NCBI GenBank assembly: GCA_905221605.1
Contig: CAJNDS010000879.1
Coordinates: 588,559 to 652,558 of the forward strand
From: Symbiodinium natans
Taxonomy: Eukaryota; Sar; Dinophyceae; Suessiales; Symbiodiniaceae
DNA: 64,000 nt
Reading direction: 5' to 3'
A program made the position numbers and the translations under genes. This document shows positions 11,736 to 23,438 of the stretch, one piece after another. Position 1 is the stretch's first letter. Each line of letters opens with the position of its first letter. The notes beneath the pieces were generated by a model, which made no database searches, was not told where the DNA came from, and saw only the letters and a program-made list of their open reading frames with translations.

Positions 11736-14700
11736 GCATGGTACCTTCGTGCTTCAGGACTCGCCTGAGGCACTCCAGAAAGTACGATTCCGCAACAGAC
11801 TCCGAACACCAAAGCGCGGCACCAGGTCAGCATGGGCCGGATGCTGCTGCTCCTGGACTCTTCCTCAAATGGAGTTTGGGTGAATGGAGTGCGCATGGCG
11901 CCTGACACCCAGCATCTTGTGCAGGAGCATCAGGCGTCAAGCGTATTACGGCCGACCGTGTCAATCTGCGATTGTCAGGACTGGCCGGTTTCAACAACTT
12001 CATCCAGGGGACAGGCCGAAATTTCTTGCGAAGAATGCTGCTCCATTGGGTTAGCTGGAGTGCACCCGCGAGCGCAACACGTGCACTCGCGATTCGAGGA
12101 TTTCTTTCCTGGCACCCATCACCAAGTTGGATGAAGATCCCGCAACTTGGGAGGCTCTGTCTGCCAACTCTTGAGAAGCAGTTCTTGCAGCCGACACCTT
12201 CTTCGTTTTCGGTAGGTGTGCATTCTGAGCGCTGCCCCTGCCGCTGCCTTACTGAAGTTCTGAAGCGTGAGGGACCACAAAAGCGACGGCATGCAGGTCA
12301 CCGGCAGCCAAGCAGGGTCACCAGCAGCAGCCGAAGCACAGCTTGCACCAGCACAAAGTGCAGCAAGGAGCCACCAGGCACCGCACTTGCACAGCGTGCC
12401 CACAGGTTGCTTGGTGTTCTAAGGTTGTGGGTGTGGCAGAGGCAGTTTCCGGCGGTTGCTTGGGGTTGCAGAGTTAGAGGATTGACATGGATTGACCATA
12501 CAATAGCGTATTGCTTGGCCTCCACCCAGCTGGAGTTGGCCAGGGGAGGTATGATTTTGAGCCCCAAACAAAGTTGGACAAGCATTGCAACTTGGCGCGA
12601 GGACGACTTAGCAGAAAGGCTGCCTGTCTTCACGGCATGTGCGTACAGTACCGGTCGTGCTAAGTGACTTCAGTACTTTTCAGTGCACATGTTCCATGAT
12701 ACAAGTTGCATCCCTTTCATGCTCATCAGGCCGCAACCTCGCGAGAGGCAGTGCAACTCGCTCAAGTTGTGGAGAGTGGCCCGCAGCCGCAGCCACAGCC
12801 GGCGCAGGCCGCGCAGCCAGGCCAGGTCCTGCATTGTCCTGCCTGTCATTCAGTCCTTGCTCTCCCTCTCGCATCGCACACCTCAACATTCGGCCTCGCA
12901 AGAGTTGGCAGGAAGTTAGGATGTGTATGAGATTGTATGAGCAACTTGAGAAGTTGACTTTGACTAGCGTACGCTTCCACTTCTCCCCCCGCACATTGAT
13001 CCGAATCTTGGCCACTGGCCCCCCCACCCCCTCCTGGAGACAGACATTCAGAAAAGCGGGCAGGGATTCATCTGGTGCCGCCAGACAGTGCTGTGGTGCC
13101 ACTCGGGCTGCCCACCCACCCTTCAGGCATCCGAAGCCCCTTGTGAAACATGCGCGTCCTCTCACAGGCCAGGCATGCTTTTGAGTCCCAACACAGAGAC
13201 CCTTCGAGCAAGCACCACCTCCGCTTCGTAAACGTGCATGTGGGGCATCGCAGTGCAGCAATTTTTTCATGGTGGTGCCGTTCACCGAGCCTTTCGAACG
13301 GATGCAAACAACGTTGAGTACTTGGGACGCAGCAGCAACTGATCGAACGCACCCGACTGGAGTGGCCCCGTTCCTCGGGGCTGCACATTTGGGCACTCAT
13401 GGGCTGGCTAGGCCAAGGTCGATAAAACTTGACCTTCAAGCAGCACGCGACATGCGCCGGCAGGATTAGCGTCATTAGGTCATGCACGGATGCACGATGT
13501 GACGATGTGCTGTTTTGAGGCTGAAGTCATTGAGGCAAGTTGGCCGGCGCCTCTCGAAACCTGTCTTGTTTGATTCCTGTTTCCTGTGACCTCGTCTCAA
13601 GGGCAAGATTTTGCTTTGACCGTCTGACTTTTGGAAAGGTTGTTTTTGAAAAAGCCAAGTGAGCATGGCACTATTTGCCGGCTTAGGCGACGGAAGGAAT
13701 TCGGAATGTGGTTACACACCGCACAAACAGCCTAAGTATCACAAACCATACATTCAAACAGCCAGCTCCAGCATCAACCTAGTTTACCTGACCTTTCCCC
13801 TCAGTCCGCACCCAGTACAGACGCAGCACAGCCCATTCCAAAATCGGACCCGCGACCAAACCCCAACTTGCACCCTTGCCGCGCTCCTCGGAAGGCTTTG
13901 TCCATGTGCCATGGCTGACACGGCAAAAGGGCGTACGTGGCAGTCATAGGATCGTTGCAGCTTGAGTTGATAGTGCGCTGTGTAACCACTTTCCGCATTT
14001 GTGTTTCTTTCTTGTGTTCAGTCTTTCTTTTGCAACAGTCACTGCAAAACGTTGTGCCCCACGAGCCCGCAGGACACAGAAACGCAGCCTTCAGGAATGA
14101 AACAACGCAGGCTCCGAGTAGTTTTCGGACGGAGAGGCCTTAACACAGAAGTGACACAGCAGTGTCACCGGCGCTGTTGTCCTGCAGCGCAGGTCAGCCA
14201 GGCAGATGCCTAAAAATTAAGAAGCTCACCAAATCCTTCGGGTCAGTCAAGCGACATTTGCATCTCGGGGCATTTGACATGAATGGCCACCAAAAATACC
14301 CGCTGTTAATCGCTGTGTAGCTAAGTCCAGGGCACATGGGGCTTAGGCTTGCGGGTGGGTGGAGGCAGAACGAGGCGGGGAGGGGGAGGGGGGGAGGGAT
14401 TAGCCCCCCCCCCCCCACACGTTGTCAGTCCTGAGTTGTATCGTCGCAGTCGCAGCTTTCATCTTTGTGAGTATTTGCCAAAGCTTCCTTGAAGCTTCAT
14501 GACAGGGCCAGGCCGTGCAGTGCCAGAGGCTCACAAAGCACAGCCTGCTCAAGTGAACGGGCAGAGTTCGCAACCTGAGACTTCAGCGCAGCGAGCGCAA
14601 GCACAGCCAGCGCAGCGAGCAAAACGGCCGCAACCGGAGCAGCATCAGCAAGCACCACCAGTGCAGAAGTCACCATCAAACCAACAAACGCAACAGCACA

Positions 14701-16102
14701 AGCCCCAGCAAGAGAAGCAGCAGCCACAGAATACAAAGCAGCCGCCGCAGCAGCAGCGAGCGTTGCAGGAAGCATTGCCACCAGGTGAACAGCCTGAGAC
14801 GGACACAACTGCAGCGAGGCCGAAGCAAAAGCGCGCAAAGACCGCGGCCAAGGCTTCAGCCCTGAGAGTAGCGGAAGAGGGATCGAAGCGTGAGGCATCT
14901 CCAGCCAAGACGCCTCGCCCTTCCAAAATCCGAGCAGCAAAGACGATGCCCAGACCTAGCGATGCGAAGCAAGGTCCGGATAACGAAGGCACGGCCGAAG
15001 CAATGGCAGGCTATGCCAGCGGCTATGCTGCATTGGCTGCGGCATGTTTGGAAGCCGCACAGGAAGAGGAGGAGGAAGAAGCAGAGGCGGGTTGTTGCTT
15101 CACAAGTTGCTTGTGCCAACATGCCCCTGGCCAACAGGCGCAGCGACGCGCTGAACTGCCGGCCATCAAACCCATAGCTTCCAAAGAAGAAGCATCACCA
15201 TCTCAGAGCGTTCAAGCCGCATCTGTCGCGGGGAATCTATCTCAGCTGCTCTTATCAGCGGATGGTCCCCAGCAATGTCTTGGCGGGGCATTGCCCCAGA
15301 CCGCCATCTCTCCTCCAACGTCCGCTTTGCCCGTCACTTCACCAGCACCGACACCACTGCCACCTCCACCTCCACCCCCCCCGCCACCAGTACATGCAGA
15401 GCTCGCGCAAGAGCTTGCACCAGCTTGGCCACCCCAGCCGTTGGTCATGCCGATGGCTGTGGCAACAGCAAAAACAGCCCCGGCATTTCAGAAGTCAGAG
15501 GTTGCACCGATCACGCCATCCAGACTGGGATTAGCAGCACCAGTCACACCACCAAAAGCAACTGCTCCAGAACGTGCTCCGTGGAGATCTGGGTCACTTC
15601 CTTGCATGCTGAGTGAAGCAGCAGTCGCATGCGCACATGCACTTGACCTGCAGCGACACAGTCTTATGGTTTTGGCATGTTTTGGCCAAGGCCTTTGCTG
15701 CTGCCACCGCCACCTACTCGATCACCTTCACTTCGACAGGCCGCTGTTGCCCTTTTGCTCGGCAGAAAATTGCTTTTTTTCCTTGATGTCAGGAGCTGTA
15801 TACATCGCTGGTCAACACGGACACGAAGCTTGGTGCCCTGTCTGCAAACCGGGATTCGATACGTGCCAATGGTAACATTCATACGTGATGCATTGCTGCG
15901 AGCTATGCCTTTCCCGTGGCAGTTTTTGAGGTGCCGAAGTTATGAATCTGCGGCCGAAAAGCTGTCACCTTCTCGGAGTTTCGCCGAAGCCAACCAGAGT
16001 CAGTCCGAGTGGCAGTCTGTGTGGGATAGTAACTTCTTGACACGAGATCTGTTCGTTTCTAGCCCGAGCATGCAACCAACAGCCGTTTGGTGTCCATGCT
16101 AA
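11736..16102 (+). CDS. FHA-domain protein with Gln/Pro/Ala-rich region
   Basis: The FHA domain, a phosphothreonine-binding module, is seen in two exons: 11,736-11,781 (HGTFVLQDSPEALQK) and 11,826 to about 11,915, joined in phase 0 across a 44-bp GT-AG intron. The second carries LLLLDSSSNGVWVNGVRM, the hallmark D-x-S-x-N-G-x-x-V-N-G loop. Downstream exons share an Ala/Gln/Pro bias: about 12,299-12,364 (GSPAAAEAQLAPAQ), about 12,730-12,900 (GPQPQPQPAQ, then a single C-x2-C in HCPACHSVLALP), 14,499 to about 15,670 (long Q/P/A-rich run with a 10-residue proline stretch near 15,355-15,390), and about 15,932-16,102 ending AVWCPC and stop. That these belong to one transcript is inferred from composition and order; 14,499 starts with ATG and could open a separate gene. 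The first FHA strands are not located. Confidence 0.5.
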
Positions 16103-17279
16103 TTATGGGGCGAACTGAGACCACTAGCTGCTCACACGACTCGGACTGGCAGCACCCTTTGTGCATTGCCAACCAATACCATAAGCACATTATTCAAGAA
16201 ATAGAATGACGTGCACATGTAATGTGCGGATATGCACAGCATGCCTACGAGGCTGACAGCTTCTCATCCTTGGTAAACGGGCTGAACGCAGATCAATTGC
16301 CATGCTGGAGTTGAGCTGGATCTGTGAGCATCTTCAACACTTGGCCAGGCAGAGTAATTACTGTAGGATGTGACTCTGAAATGCCCCGACGATTTGGCCA
16401 AGCCAGACAGCAGTCGTGCATGGCGCACCTGGTCCCGAGACGTCCCGTGTATGCGGTCACTGCTTCGGATGGCTGTCGGGTTAATTGATGCTGCTCTCAG
16501 ACGGTGGGTTTTTGGGATAGGCTGAACCGACAGGGTGTGTTGGAGGAGGATGTTTTGTTGGTGTCCGCGGAGAGACCGTGACTTGTCCCCGCGGAGTGGG
16601 TGCTTCGGCATGTGGGTGGCAAGAAAATGACTGCACCGGAATGCGAGTTCACACATGCGCGCCCTGCGGGACCGCCAACTTACCGTCAACTTATGTAGAG
16701 TCACGGAGGTAGCGAGTTGATACTTCTTTTGTCTGAAGAAACTTGTGGAGACATGAGCAAGTACTAGCGCATCACCGGCTTAGGCGCGGCATCGTCACAA
16801 GCGCCTCCTGCAAGAGGCGTTGAGGACCTCAAGTTGCAACTTCTCCATGTCTGCCGTTCATGTGCCCAACACGTGCCCAATATTCCAACATCTGCCTAGG
16901 AAAGTCGTGGAAAGAGCAATTGTTGCTGTGTGTGACACGGGGCGGTACTTCTGCGAAACTATACATGTCCACGTCTCTCGTCGATCTGCCAGGATCTGAA
17001 TGATATCGCAAGCTGGGTTGCGTGGTGGGGCCTGGGCAAGTATCAGGCGCATGAAATGCAAAAACGGGGGTCTTCGACATTTCCAGCCTTGAGCACCTTT
17101 CCGACGCATCAGGCAAGGCTGATTGACAACTACGATGACGTGGACCAGATCTGCAGCAGATGCCCTACAGAACCGCAACGTCATGTTCCAATTTGTGGCG
17201 AATCGGCTGTCATGCCTTGCAAGGTCTTCATGAGAACAGTTTGCAGACGTTTTTTGCAGACAACCAAGTTGACAACAAG
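16103..17279. other. No firm gene
   Basis: Overlapping open frames lie on both strands (173 codons minus at 16,858-17,379; 124 codons plus at 17,056-17,430). A plus frame near 17,150-17,215 (ADALQNRNVMFQFVANRL) looks like a helical exon that may precede the exon at 17,280, but its boundaries are not clear. Confidence 0.35.
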
Positions 17280-17389
17280 GCTGGTTCATCTGCCTTCGCT
17301 CCTGGCATGTGAAAGTGAAGTCCGAAGACCAGGAAGACCAATTGCTCTTCGAGAACGCCATCTCTGCTTGGAGCAGCAAGCTTCATTGA
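17280..17389 (+). CDS. C-terminal exon of an unrecognised protein
   Basis: After an AAG acceptor (17,277-17,279) an open stretch reads WFICLRSWHVKVKSE, then DQEDQLLFENAISAWSSKLH and a stop at 17,387-17,389. The Trp-rich, acidic C-terminal character is protein-like. Upstream exons are probably within 17.05-17.25 kb. No family is recognised. Confidence 0.4.
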
Positions 17390-19377
17390 GAGAACCGGGT
17401 TGGCGACAATGTTCTTTGAACATTAGTTGAAAAAACTTGGAGCAGAGCAAGGTGCTTGTGGGGAGTGGGCTGCGAGCGGTCTGCTTAAAGATGTCGATGT
17501 GGTTGTTTGTGTGTGTGTGTGCACGTGCTTCCCGCAATCCTCGACCGCTTGCTTGCTGGTGGCACCGTTTTCGCACTCAGCATCTCCAGGACACCCTCAC
17601 CCAGGGCAATGGCACCTTTTACCTTTTGCTGAGTTTGCTGTTCGTGCGCTAGATTCGCCTCATTTCCTGTTTGGTCGTTCATGCAAGCAGACTTTCAGCT
17701 CTTTGCGACTAAGTTGAAGTTCATGTATTTCTTCGGCTTCCCCTTCACAATGGCTCGAAGAGCGCAACCGTACTTCCCCAAATCCCTTATTCGCTAGGTT
17801 CAAAACAGTTCACTCATTCTCAGACGGGGTTCAAGGGAGCACAGAGACGAGATTCCTAAATGCAACAAAGGACGTTGGCGATCAAGATCAATCAATCAGG
17901 ATTTTGAAAGTTGTCTCTGTGGCATTGGTTTCTTGAGGTTTTCAAGGGCGGTTTCCGTGTTGGGTTGTCACAGCGTTTACGACACCAGGGGAGCCGTGAA
18001 GAGTTACCAAAAAGAGAGCTCCAAGTTACCTCTGGGATTCCAGCGGCTAGAAATCTCCGCAGTTCCGAGTTCGCGAAGAATGCAGAATTCATGTTGGTTT
18101 CAAAGGGCCATCCCTGCAGTTGCTATTGTTGCTATGATCTGGAATCAAAGACACATGACTCACCCCTTTTGTCGGTTTCAGTAGCGAAAGACGTTTACGA
18201 TCCTACTGGGACAGCTGGCCTAGAGTGGAAAGAGAAAACCCTAAATCCTAGTCTCGCAACTTGCATCGTTGTAGAACAAGCAGTCGGTGAGCACAAGCTT
18301 GAGCAATGAGAGACAATGAGCGAGATCAGCGGCGAATGGGGGCGCAGCATGGCCATGTGCTGGGGCTGCAAATGCTCAGCACTTGCACGGGCCCGAGTGA
18401 TCTCGTAAGCACAGTTGTCAGGTCTTTTGTCTGAAGCCCCTTGCAAGTTCTTCGGCTTTCAGAACTTATCCGCGCTTGACCCGTCGCGAAATACGTCAAG
18501 CAGCCAAGGCGCGCTGCAGTGAGGCAAGGCGGGGCGATCCTTTGTCGACAAGAAGGTCCAATGGCCAGACATCGACGAATCCTCATTCGTGGGCTTGGGG
18601 AAGTCAGCGCTTACGGAGCGCTGCTGTCCCTGCAGTCGCAGCAGCCGCTGCTAAGGCAGGTGTTTCAGAACACCTCCACAGCCCTTGGCAGGGTCCAACT
18701 TTGAGTACGTCGTTCACTTCTAAATCTTCAATCTTAATCTTCTAAGCTTGTGTCCACGTCATGCTCCCTGACTCGTCTGCCTGCATGTGAGACAGTCCAA
18801 GGTTTTGCGTTCCTTGACTTGTCATGGCAGGGCTGCTAAGATCTACCTGTCGTCATTGTGCTTGTGGCTGTACCAGAAAGCTGTGATTCAGCTATAGGCT
18901 ATAGGCACGTGTGACGTTACAGTTAGGCATAGACATGTGCCGCGTTGTGGGGTCATGGCGGCCTGCCTCTTACTCTTCAAACAAAGGCAACATGTGCCTC
19001 CAGGTGGGGAGATATCACGTCGCAGGCAGGGCCGATCTTGCCTGGCACGGCTCGTCATGTGCCAAAATGAACCGAACCGCGTGCGGGTTCTTCAGACGCC
19101 AGCCTGCACCACAAGAAGCAGGTCACGAGGTGAGCTTGCCCAAAAGGATTGTGCCCAAAAGTCTGTGCAAAGAGCTCAAAAAACTGTCACCGAGAGGTTG
19201 GGGCGGATGGCCTGCCAGCCATCAATCCAAACTGCGTGCGCATTTGTAATCACACGGAGACGCGGCTTGTGGTACTCGCCTTTACCCGGGTGCTTCGGCT
19301 GCATGATGTCACCGCAAGCCACAAAAATGTCAGGTGCATAGTATGTGCATGAATGCAGAGGCTGCTGCATTGCTTAG
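17390..19377. other. Possible exons of the pseudokinase gene or a separate gene
   Basis: A 132-codon plus frame at 17,911-18,309 and a segment near 18,560-18,704 (ILIRGLGEVSAYGALLSLQ) look coding, but I could not link them in frame to the pseudokinase exon that starts at 19,378. A short TG run sits at 17,500-17,523. Nothing else is supported. Confidence 0.35.
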
Positions 19378-20766
19378 GAAAACTTGGTCTATGCAGTTGG
19401 CGGGGAAATTCTCACACTGGCACCCAACAGCCACGTGGACATCCTATCGCGGAGCACTCGCAGCAAAATTGCCGTGCGCAGAAAGGATGCGGCACACATG
19501 ATTGTGCTGCGGCGAGGCTCTAGTCTGACATTGCAACCCATGCATGAAAGAACGGAGGCGTACAACTACAAAGAGACTCAGATCGCGGATGTACTAGCGA
19601 CATGGGAGTCGGGATCATCATGGGAAATTCTGGCAGGGCCACTATTCTGGCGCTTGCCACGCAACGTTGAGGATGTTGAGTTCGAGGTCTTTTCGGTGCT
19701 GCAGTCAGAGGGGCGAGTAAGCTTCAAGGTTGTGCGCAAAGAGGGCAGAGACTGGCGAGGACATCCGCTTGCTCGCATGCGAGTTATTCGTGCAGGGTTT
19801 CTTGGCACGAAGTTCTTGCACAAAGGCACAATGTACATGGGCAAGATCGTGAGCGAGCAGCATGCGGCTGAGATTTCTCAAGCCCATCAGAGAATTTCTG
19901 GCACTTTTGGACCGCCCGAAAGTATTGTCCGCTTCGAAGGGAGCTTGAAAACCGACACTGGAGCGCATCTGGTGCTTTTTGAAGACTTTGGAGAAAGTCT
20001 CGCAAGGCTCATCGGTAGCTCGCCCTTGACCTAGCATCGTTATGTTGCTTTTGGCTCGGGGTGCTGGCCGTCCTGTCACACACACACAAGCATCGTCTCT
20101 GCTGCAAACATCTGTCCTGCGGAGCCTTCTATAGGCAAAAGCTCCGACTACTTGAATGCTGATGACGTTGATCAGTGTGACCTGGCATGCCGGCAGAGAT
20201 TGTGAAAGGTGCTCCAAATTCAGCCCACGGACTTTAAGGTGCGCAAGATCTGCTGGCGGCGATTTCCGCTTTGCATGCGCAGGGCTTGCACCACTTGGCC
20301 CTCTCGCCCGAGAGTGTGTGGCTCCGGCGAGATGGCAGCTCAGCATGCATACGTCGCTGCAGAGCAGGTCATGGTACGTAAGTTGTTGGTCACTGCTTGA
20401 GTGCACGAGTCAGTTTAACCCCGTTCTGGGATCCTGGAATCTGCGAAGCGAGGAATGGGACGCATGCGCTTAAAGCCGCTTGGCGACAGCTGCAACAGCA
20501 CAAAAAGTCGTAAAGCCACCAGGACGATGGACAGTCTCAGCCACAGGCTCCAACTTCATTCACCTTAAGTCTACCATAAGCGTGACTTCAGTGACTTTAT
20601 TGCGCGCTGTGAAATTCTGCTCAGGCTGGCAGATCTGGGAGTCTGCGAGCACCCATCAAAACCGTGGCCGACGGGCAGGTCACGCCAGTTGGGCGACTCT
20701 TTCGCAATTCAAGTGAGCCCACGACAGCGTGCGGCATGTGATGCCTGCATTGCGTATGCACGTATG

Positions 20767-20797
<31 letters not shown>

Positions 20798-22184
20798 GTA
20801 TGTTTTTTTCATGCATGTGAGGTGTAAGTAAGGCGTTCCTTCCTTGAGCAGGACTATGCAGGACTCTGTTGCAGGTGTAATAATCTCAGCAAGTGATTTC
20901 CCCAGGCTGGCGTACCTACATGGCTCCTGACTCTTGGCTGTGGTATGAGACTCTTGAAAAAGGATATATTTACAGACCTATTTGGCAAATATGGCAAGTT
21001 TCACGCTACGCGACCCGCCTCGGCCCGGCCCAGCGCATCCGCGTGAGCATGGTGACTCCGCAGCGCCCAAGTCGCAGCACCCCAAGCAATGAGGGTTGGG
21101 TTGAGGGTTGAGGGTGCCGGGTTTATGGTTTAGGGTTCCGACTTGAGGGTCAGTTTAGGGTTGGGGCTTTGGGGGCTCACGGGCAGGGGGGGGGGGGGGG
21201 GGGGGGGGGGTGGCAGGGGGGGGGCAGGGGGGGGGCAGGGGGGGGGCAGAGCGCAGAGGGGGGGCAGGGCGGGGCGGAGGGGGGGCAGGGGCAAGATAAC
21301 ATAACCTTATCAGAATATAAGAATGTAGCGACGCAACAATACAGTATATAATCATGTATAGTATTTCGAGTAAGAATAGTTCATAAACCAATATCATATT
21401 CTCCCTCAATAAGATTAGGACCCTGGCATCCAAGGAGCTACAGGAATCAAAGTCCACGGCAGAGGCAGTCGTGGCCCGGGCACTGGCCAAGCGTGCACCA
21501 GCAAAATTTGGCCTTGTTTATGCGGTCGCGGCGCAGGGAGCAACAACAGATCCACGAATGTATAGGCTTAGCTTGTGCGTACAGGTACGAAGCCGAAGGC
21601 AGCGAAGATTCCGGAGAGCCAGGCCGGGAGCAACTTCTTTCTCCGCCTGCGCGCATGAGTTGACACGGTAGTGTCCAGGTACTTGGCCAAATCAAGGCAC
21701 TGGACATCCTGCCAAGCCTGCGCCGGCATGCTCCTACTGGAAATCGGCAAGGCGTTGCCAAAGAAGAAATTATGGCACTGCTGAAAGAGATTCTTGGCTG
21801 TTATAATCTCTTGCCACCTTTCATTCAGCTTCGATCGGGTTTCAGTCCAGAGTCGAGATGTTAGCTTGCAAAACAAGGTTTCCCATCTTCGCGGAGCTTA
21901 GTAGCTTTGACTTGCACCAGCTTGCACGTGAATTTCAGGGGCCTTTCTTCATCCCACCAGGGGCTTCCCTTTTCGAAGTCGGGGAGTTGGGGGACTTTCT
22001 GTACCTCATTCTTGCCGGCGAGATTGTTTGCCGGAGGGGCAAAAAAGAACTTCGGCGATACCGCCGCGGTGGGTTCGTCGGAGAGACGGCATTGCTGGGA
22101 CCTTCGCCGACGAAGCGGATCTTCGCGGCAAGAGTGGCACGCGGCGGTCCCGGCTGTGCGGTTCTCCGACCCTCGGCCAGCGAA
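19378..22184 (+). CDS. Pseudokinase fused to a cyclic-nucleotide-binding domain
   Basis: Six exons join with consistent phase: 19,378-20,014, 20,239-20,377, 20,625-20,712, 20,906-20,997, 21,419-21,490 and 21,878-22,184. The kinase-like part has a beta-3 lysine (MYMGKIV), a helix C glutamate (AAEISQAH), a hinge (LVLFEDFGESLARLI) and helix E (LLAAISALHAQG). The catalytic loop reads HLALSPES where active kinases have HRDLKPEN, so the catalytic Asp is Ala and the metal-binding Asn is Ser. DFG is DLG, and no APE motif is seen in the spliced frame. The C-lobe is short (TWLLTLGCGMRLL). The last exon encodes a CNBD core: FPIFAELSSFDLHQLA, PPGASLFEVGELGDFLYLIL, GEIVCR and GGFVGETALLG in family order. 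Catalytic activity is unlikely; a cNMP-responsive scaffold is an inference. The upstream start and any exons beyond 22,184 are unresolved. Confidence 0.75.
20765..20803. repeat. TA microsatellite
   Basis: An imperfect (TA)n tract with two TACATA interruptions, inside the 193-bp pseudokinase intron at 20,713-20,905. Confidence 0.95.
21083..21292. repeat. Telomere-like GGGTT/TTTAGGG words followed by long G-rich run
   Basis: From 21,083 the sequence carries degenerate GGGTTGAGGGTTGAGGGT and two TTTAGGG words, then from 21,186 a 25-base G-run and several shorter ones with CA interruptions to about 21,292. All of this lies in the 421-bp intron 20,998-21,418. The minus-strand frame with a proline run here is only the complement of the G-runs. 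Confidence 0.85.
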
Positions 22185-23438
22185 GTGCCAGTGACTTCCT
22201 CTGTCTTGCAGCATCAAGTGGGTGTTGAGCTAAGGAATGCACCATACATTCTTCCGGAAGGACTTAAAGACTGGAGGGCCACTGAACAGCATCGTGGGCC
22301 CGGTCAGGTGGAGATATCTGGAGAAGCCTGGGGAGTCAATGGAGCCAGCGGATGCGGACGTCTTCTCGGCTGGCTTGCTTTGGTGCCAAATGGCTGCCAG
22401 TTCCAGGGTCTTGACCATGTACCGGCCGGGAGCTCGGACATATGCGAGTCAACCATTCCACGGACGTGCATCGCCTTGCACTTCGGCTCAGTCAGAAACC
22501 CACTGTTGTTCTTTAGCTTTTCATGCTATTCAGGATCAAACGGGCCAGAACTGTGGAAGCTCTGTTGGATGCGGTAGCAGCACGCGAAATCGGCAGTTTC
22601 TACTTCCTGCTGCAGGATATGCATGTCGGCTAAGGATGCACATGTCACGTGCATGGGTTGGCAATGGTTGCCCTGTCCAGGACTGGAGAAATGTTGCTCT
22701 CATCCAGCTCATCATTCGCCGGGCCTCCGCATATGAGGCCTTCCTCTTGGACGTTTGCAGAAAGCACACTCACTTCATTCCATTCGCATGTTGAAGGCAT
22801 GTGGTTGGTTTCGGACATCAACCATGCGGAAACCTACCCTATAGTTCTAGACAACTGCGAAGGAAAGCGATAACATGGAATGTTTTTTTTATTCTAGTAG
22901 GAAGAAGAGGGAGTAGGGAGCATATTGCATCGTGTGGCCACTTATAGGGACAGCAGCAGCAGGCTGCACTGGCATGCTGCGATGTCGTCCTCGTTGGCTG
23001 GTCCTTTTGCTGTTTATTTTGCTCTTGACACCATGGCGCCCTGCAATGCCCTGTCCATGAAGAAAGCCAAGACAAGTTGTGCTTGCATCAAGAACTTGAA
23101 CCTACATCTGTCATGCAAAAGAGTTGCAGGCATTGTTCTGCTTAGAAGAGAGGGACAAAATCGTTGCGGAGAGCACCAGCAAAGAAGTCTACGACGAGAC
23201 GCAGCTTTCTGCTCGCATTTATATATATATATACATATGTATATTTATTTATTGATTTGTTTGTTTTCTTTTATTCTGTGTACACACATGATTCGCGCAC
23301 ATGTGAAGATGTTGGGTCGACAGTTTCTGCTATGACATTCCATCACATGCAAGGCAAAGCGTGTTCGGATTGATCGGGAGAACCGTCAGCGACTTTCAAA
23401 AGGGCGCGCGCTCGATCTTTGAGCTCACTCAAGACTCG
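22185..23438. other. Probable 3' continuation of the pseudokinase-CNBD gene
   Basis: Several protein-like stretches occur on the plus strand: 22,237-22,480 (VGPVRWRYLEKPG, then DADVFSAGLLWCQM, like a kinase P+1 and helix F), 22,527-22,617 (RTVEALLDAVAAREIGSFYF, after a CAG acceptor) and 22,690-22,780 (IIRRASAYEAFLLDV). They are in different frames and I could not fix the splice joins. An AT repeat follows at 23,217-23,250. Confidence 0.4.
23217..23250. repeat. TA microsatellite
   Basis: An imperfect TATATA tract with a TACATATGTATATTTATTTA tail. Confidence 0.95.

Noticed and set aside
12680-13396. 238-codon minus frame, the longest minus frame near 13 kb
   Set aside because: No domain, and it overlaps a plus-strand exon (GPQPQPQPAQ...HCPACHS) that matches the composition of the neighbouring Q/P-rich exons. 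Not excluded, but not supported.
20905-20960. GWRTYMAPDSW, read at first as a kinase APE motif
   Set aside because: The phase set by the GTGAGC donor at 20,713 requires the other frame (AGVPTWLLTLGCG), which then joins the downstream exons in phase.
21155-21490. 111-codon minus frame with a proline-rich end
   Set aside because: The prolines are the complement of G-runs in an intron of the pseudokinase gene.
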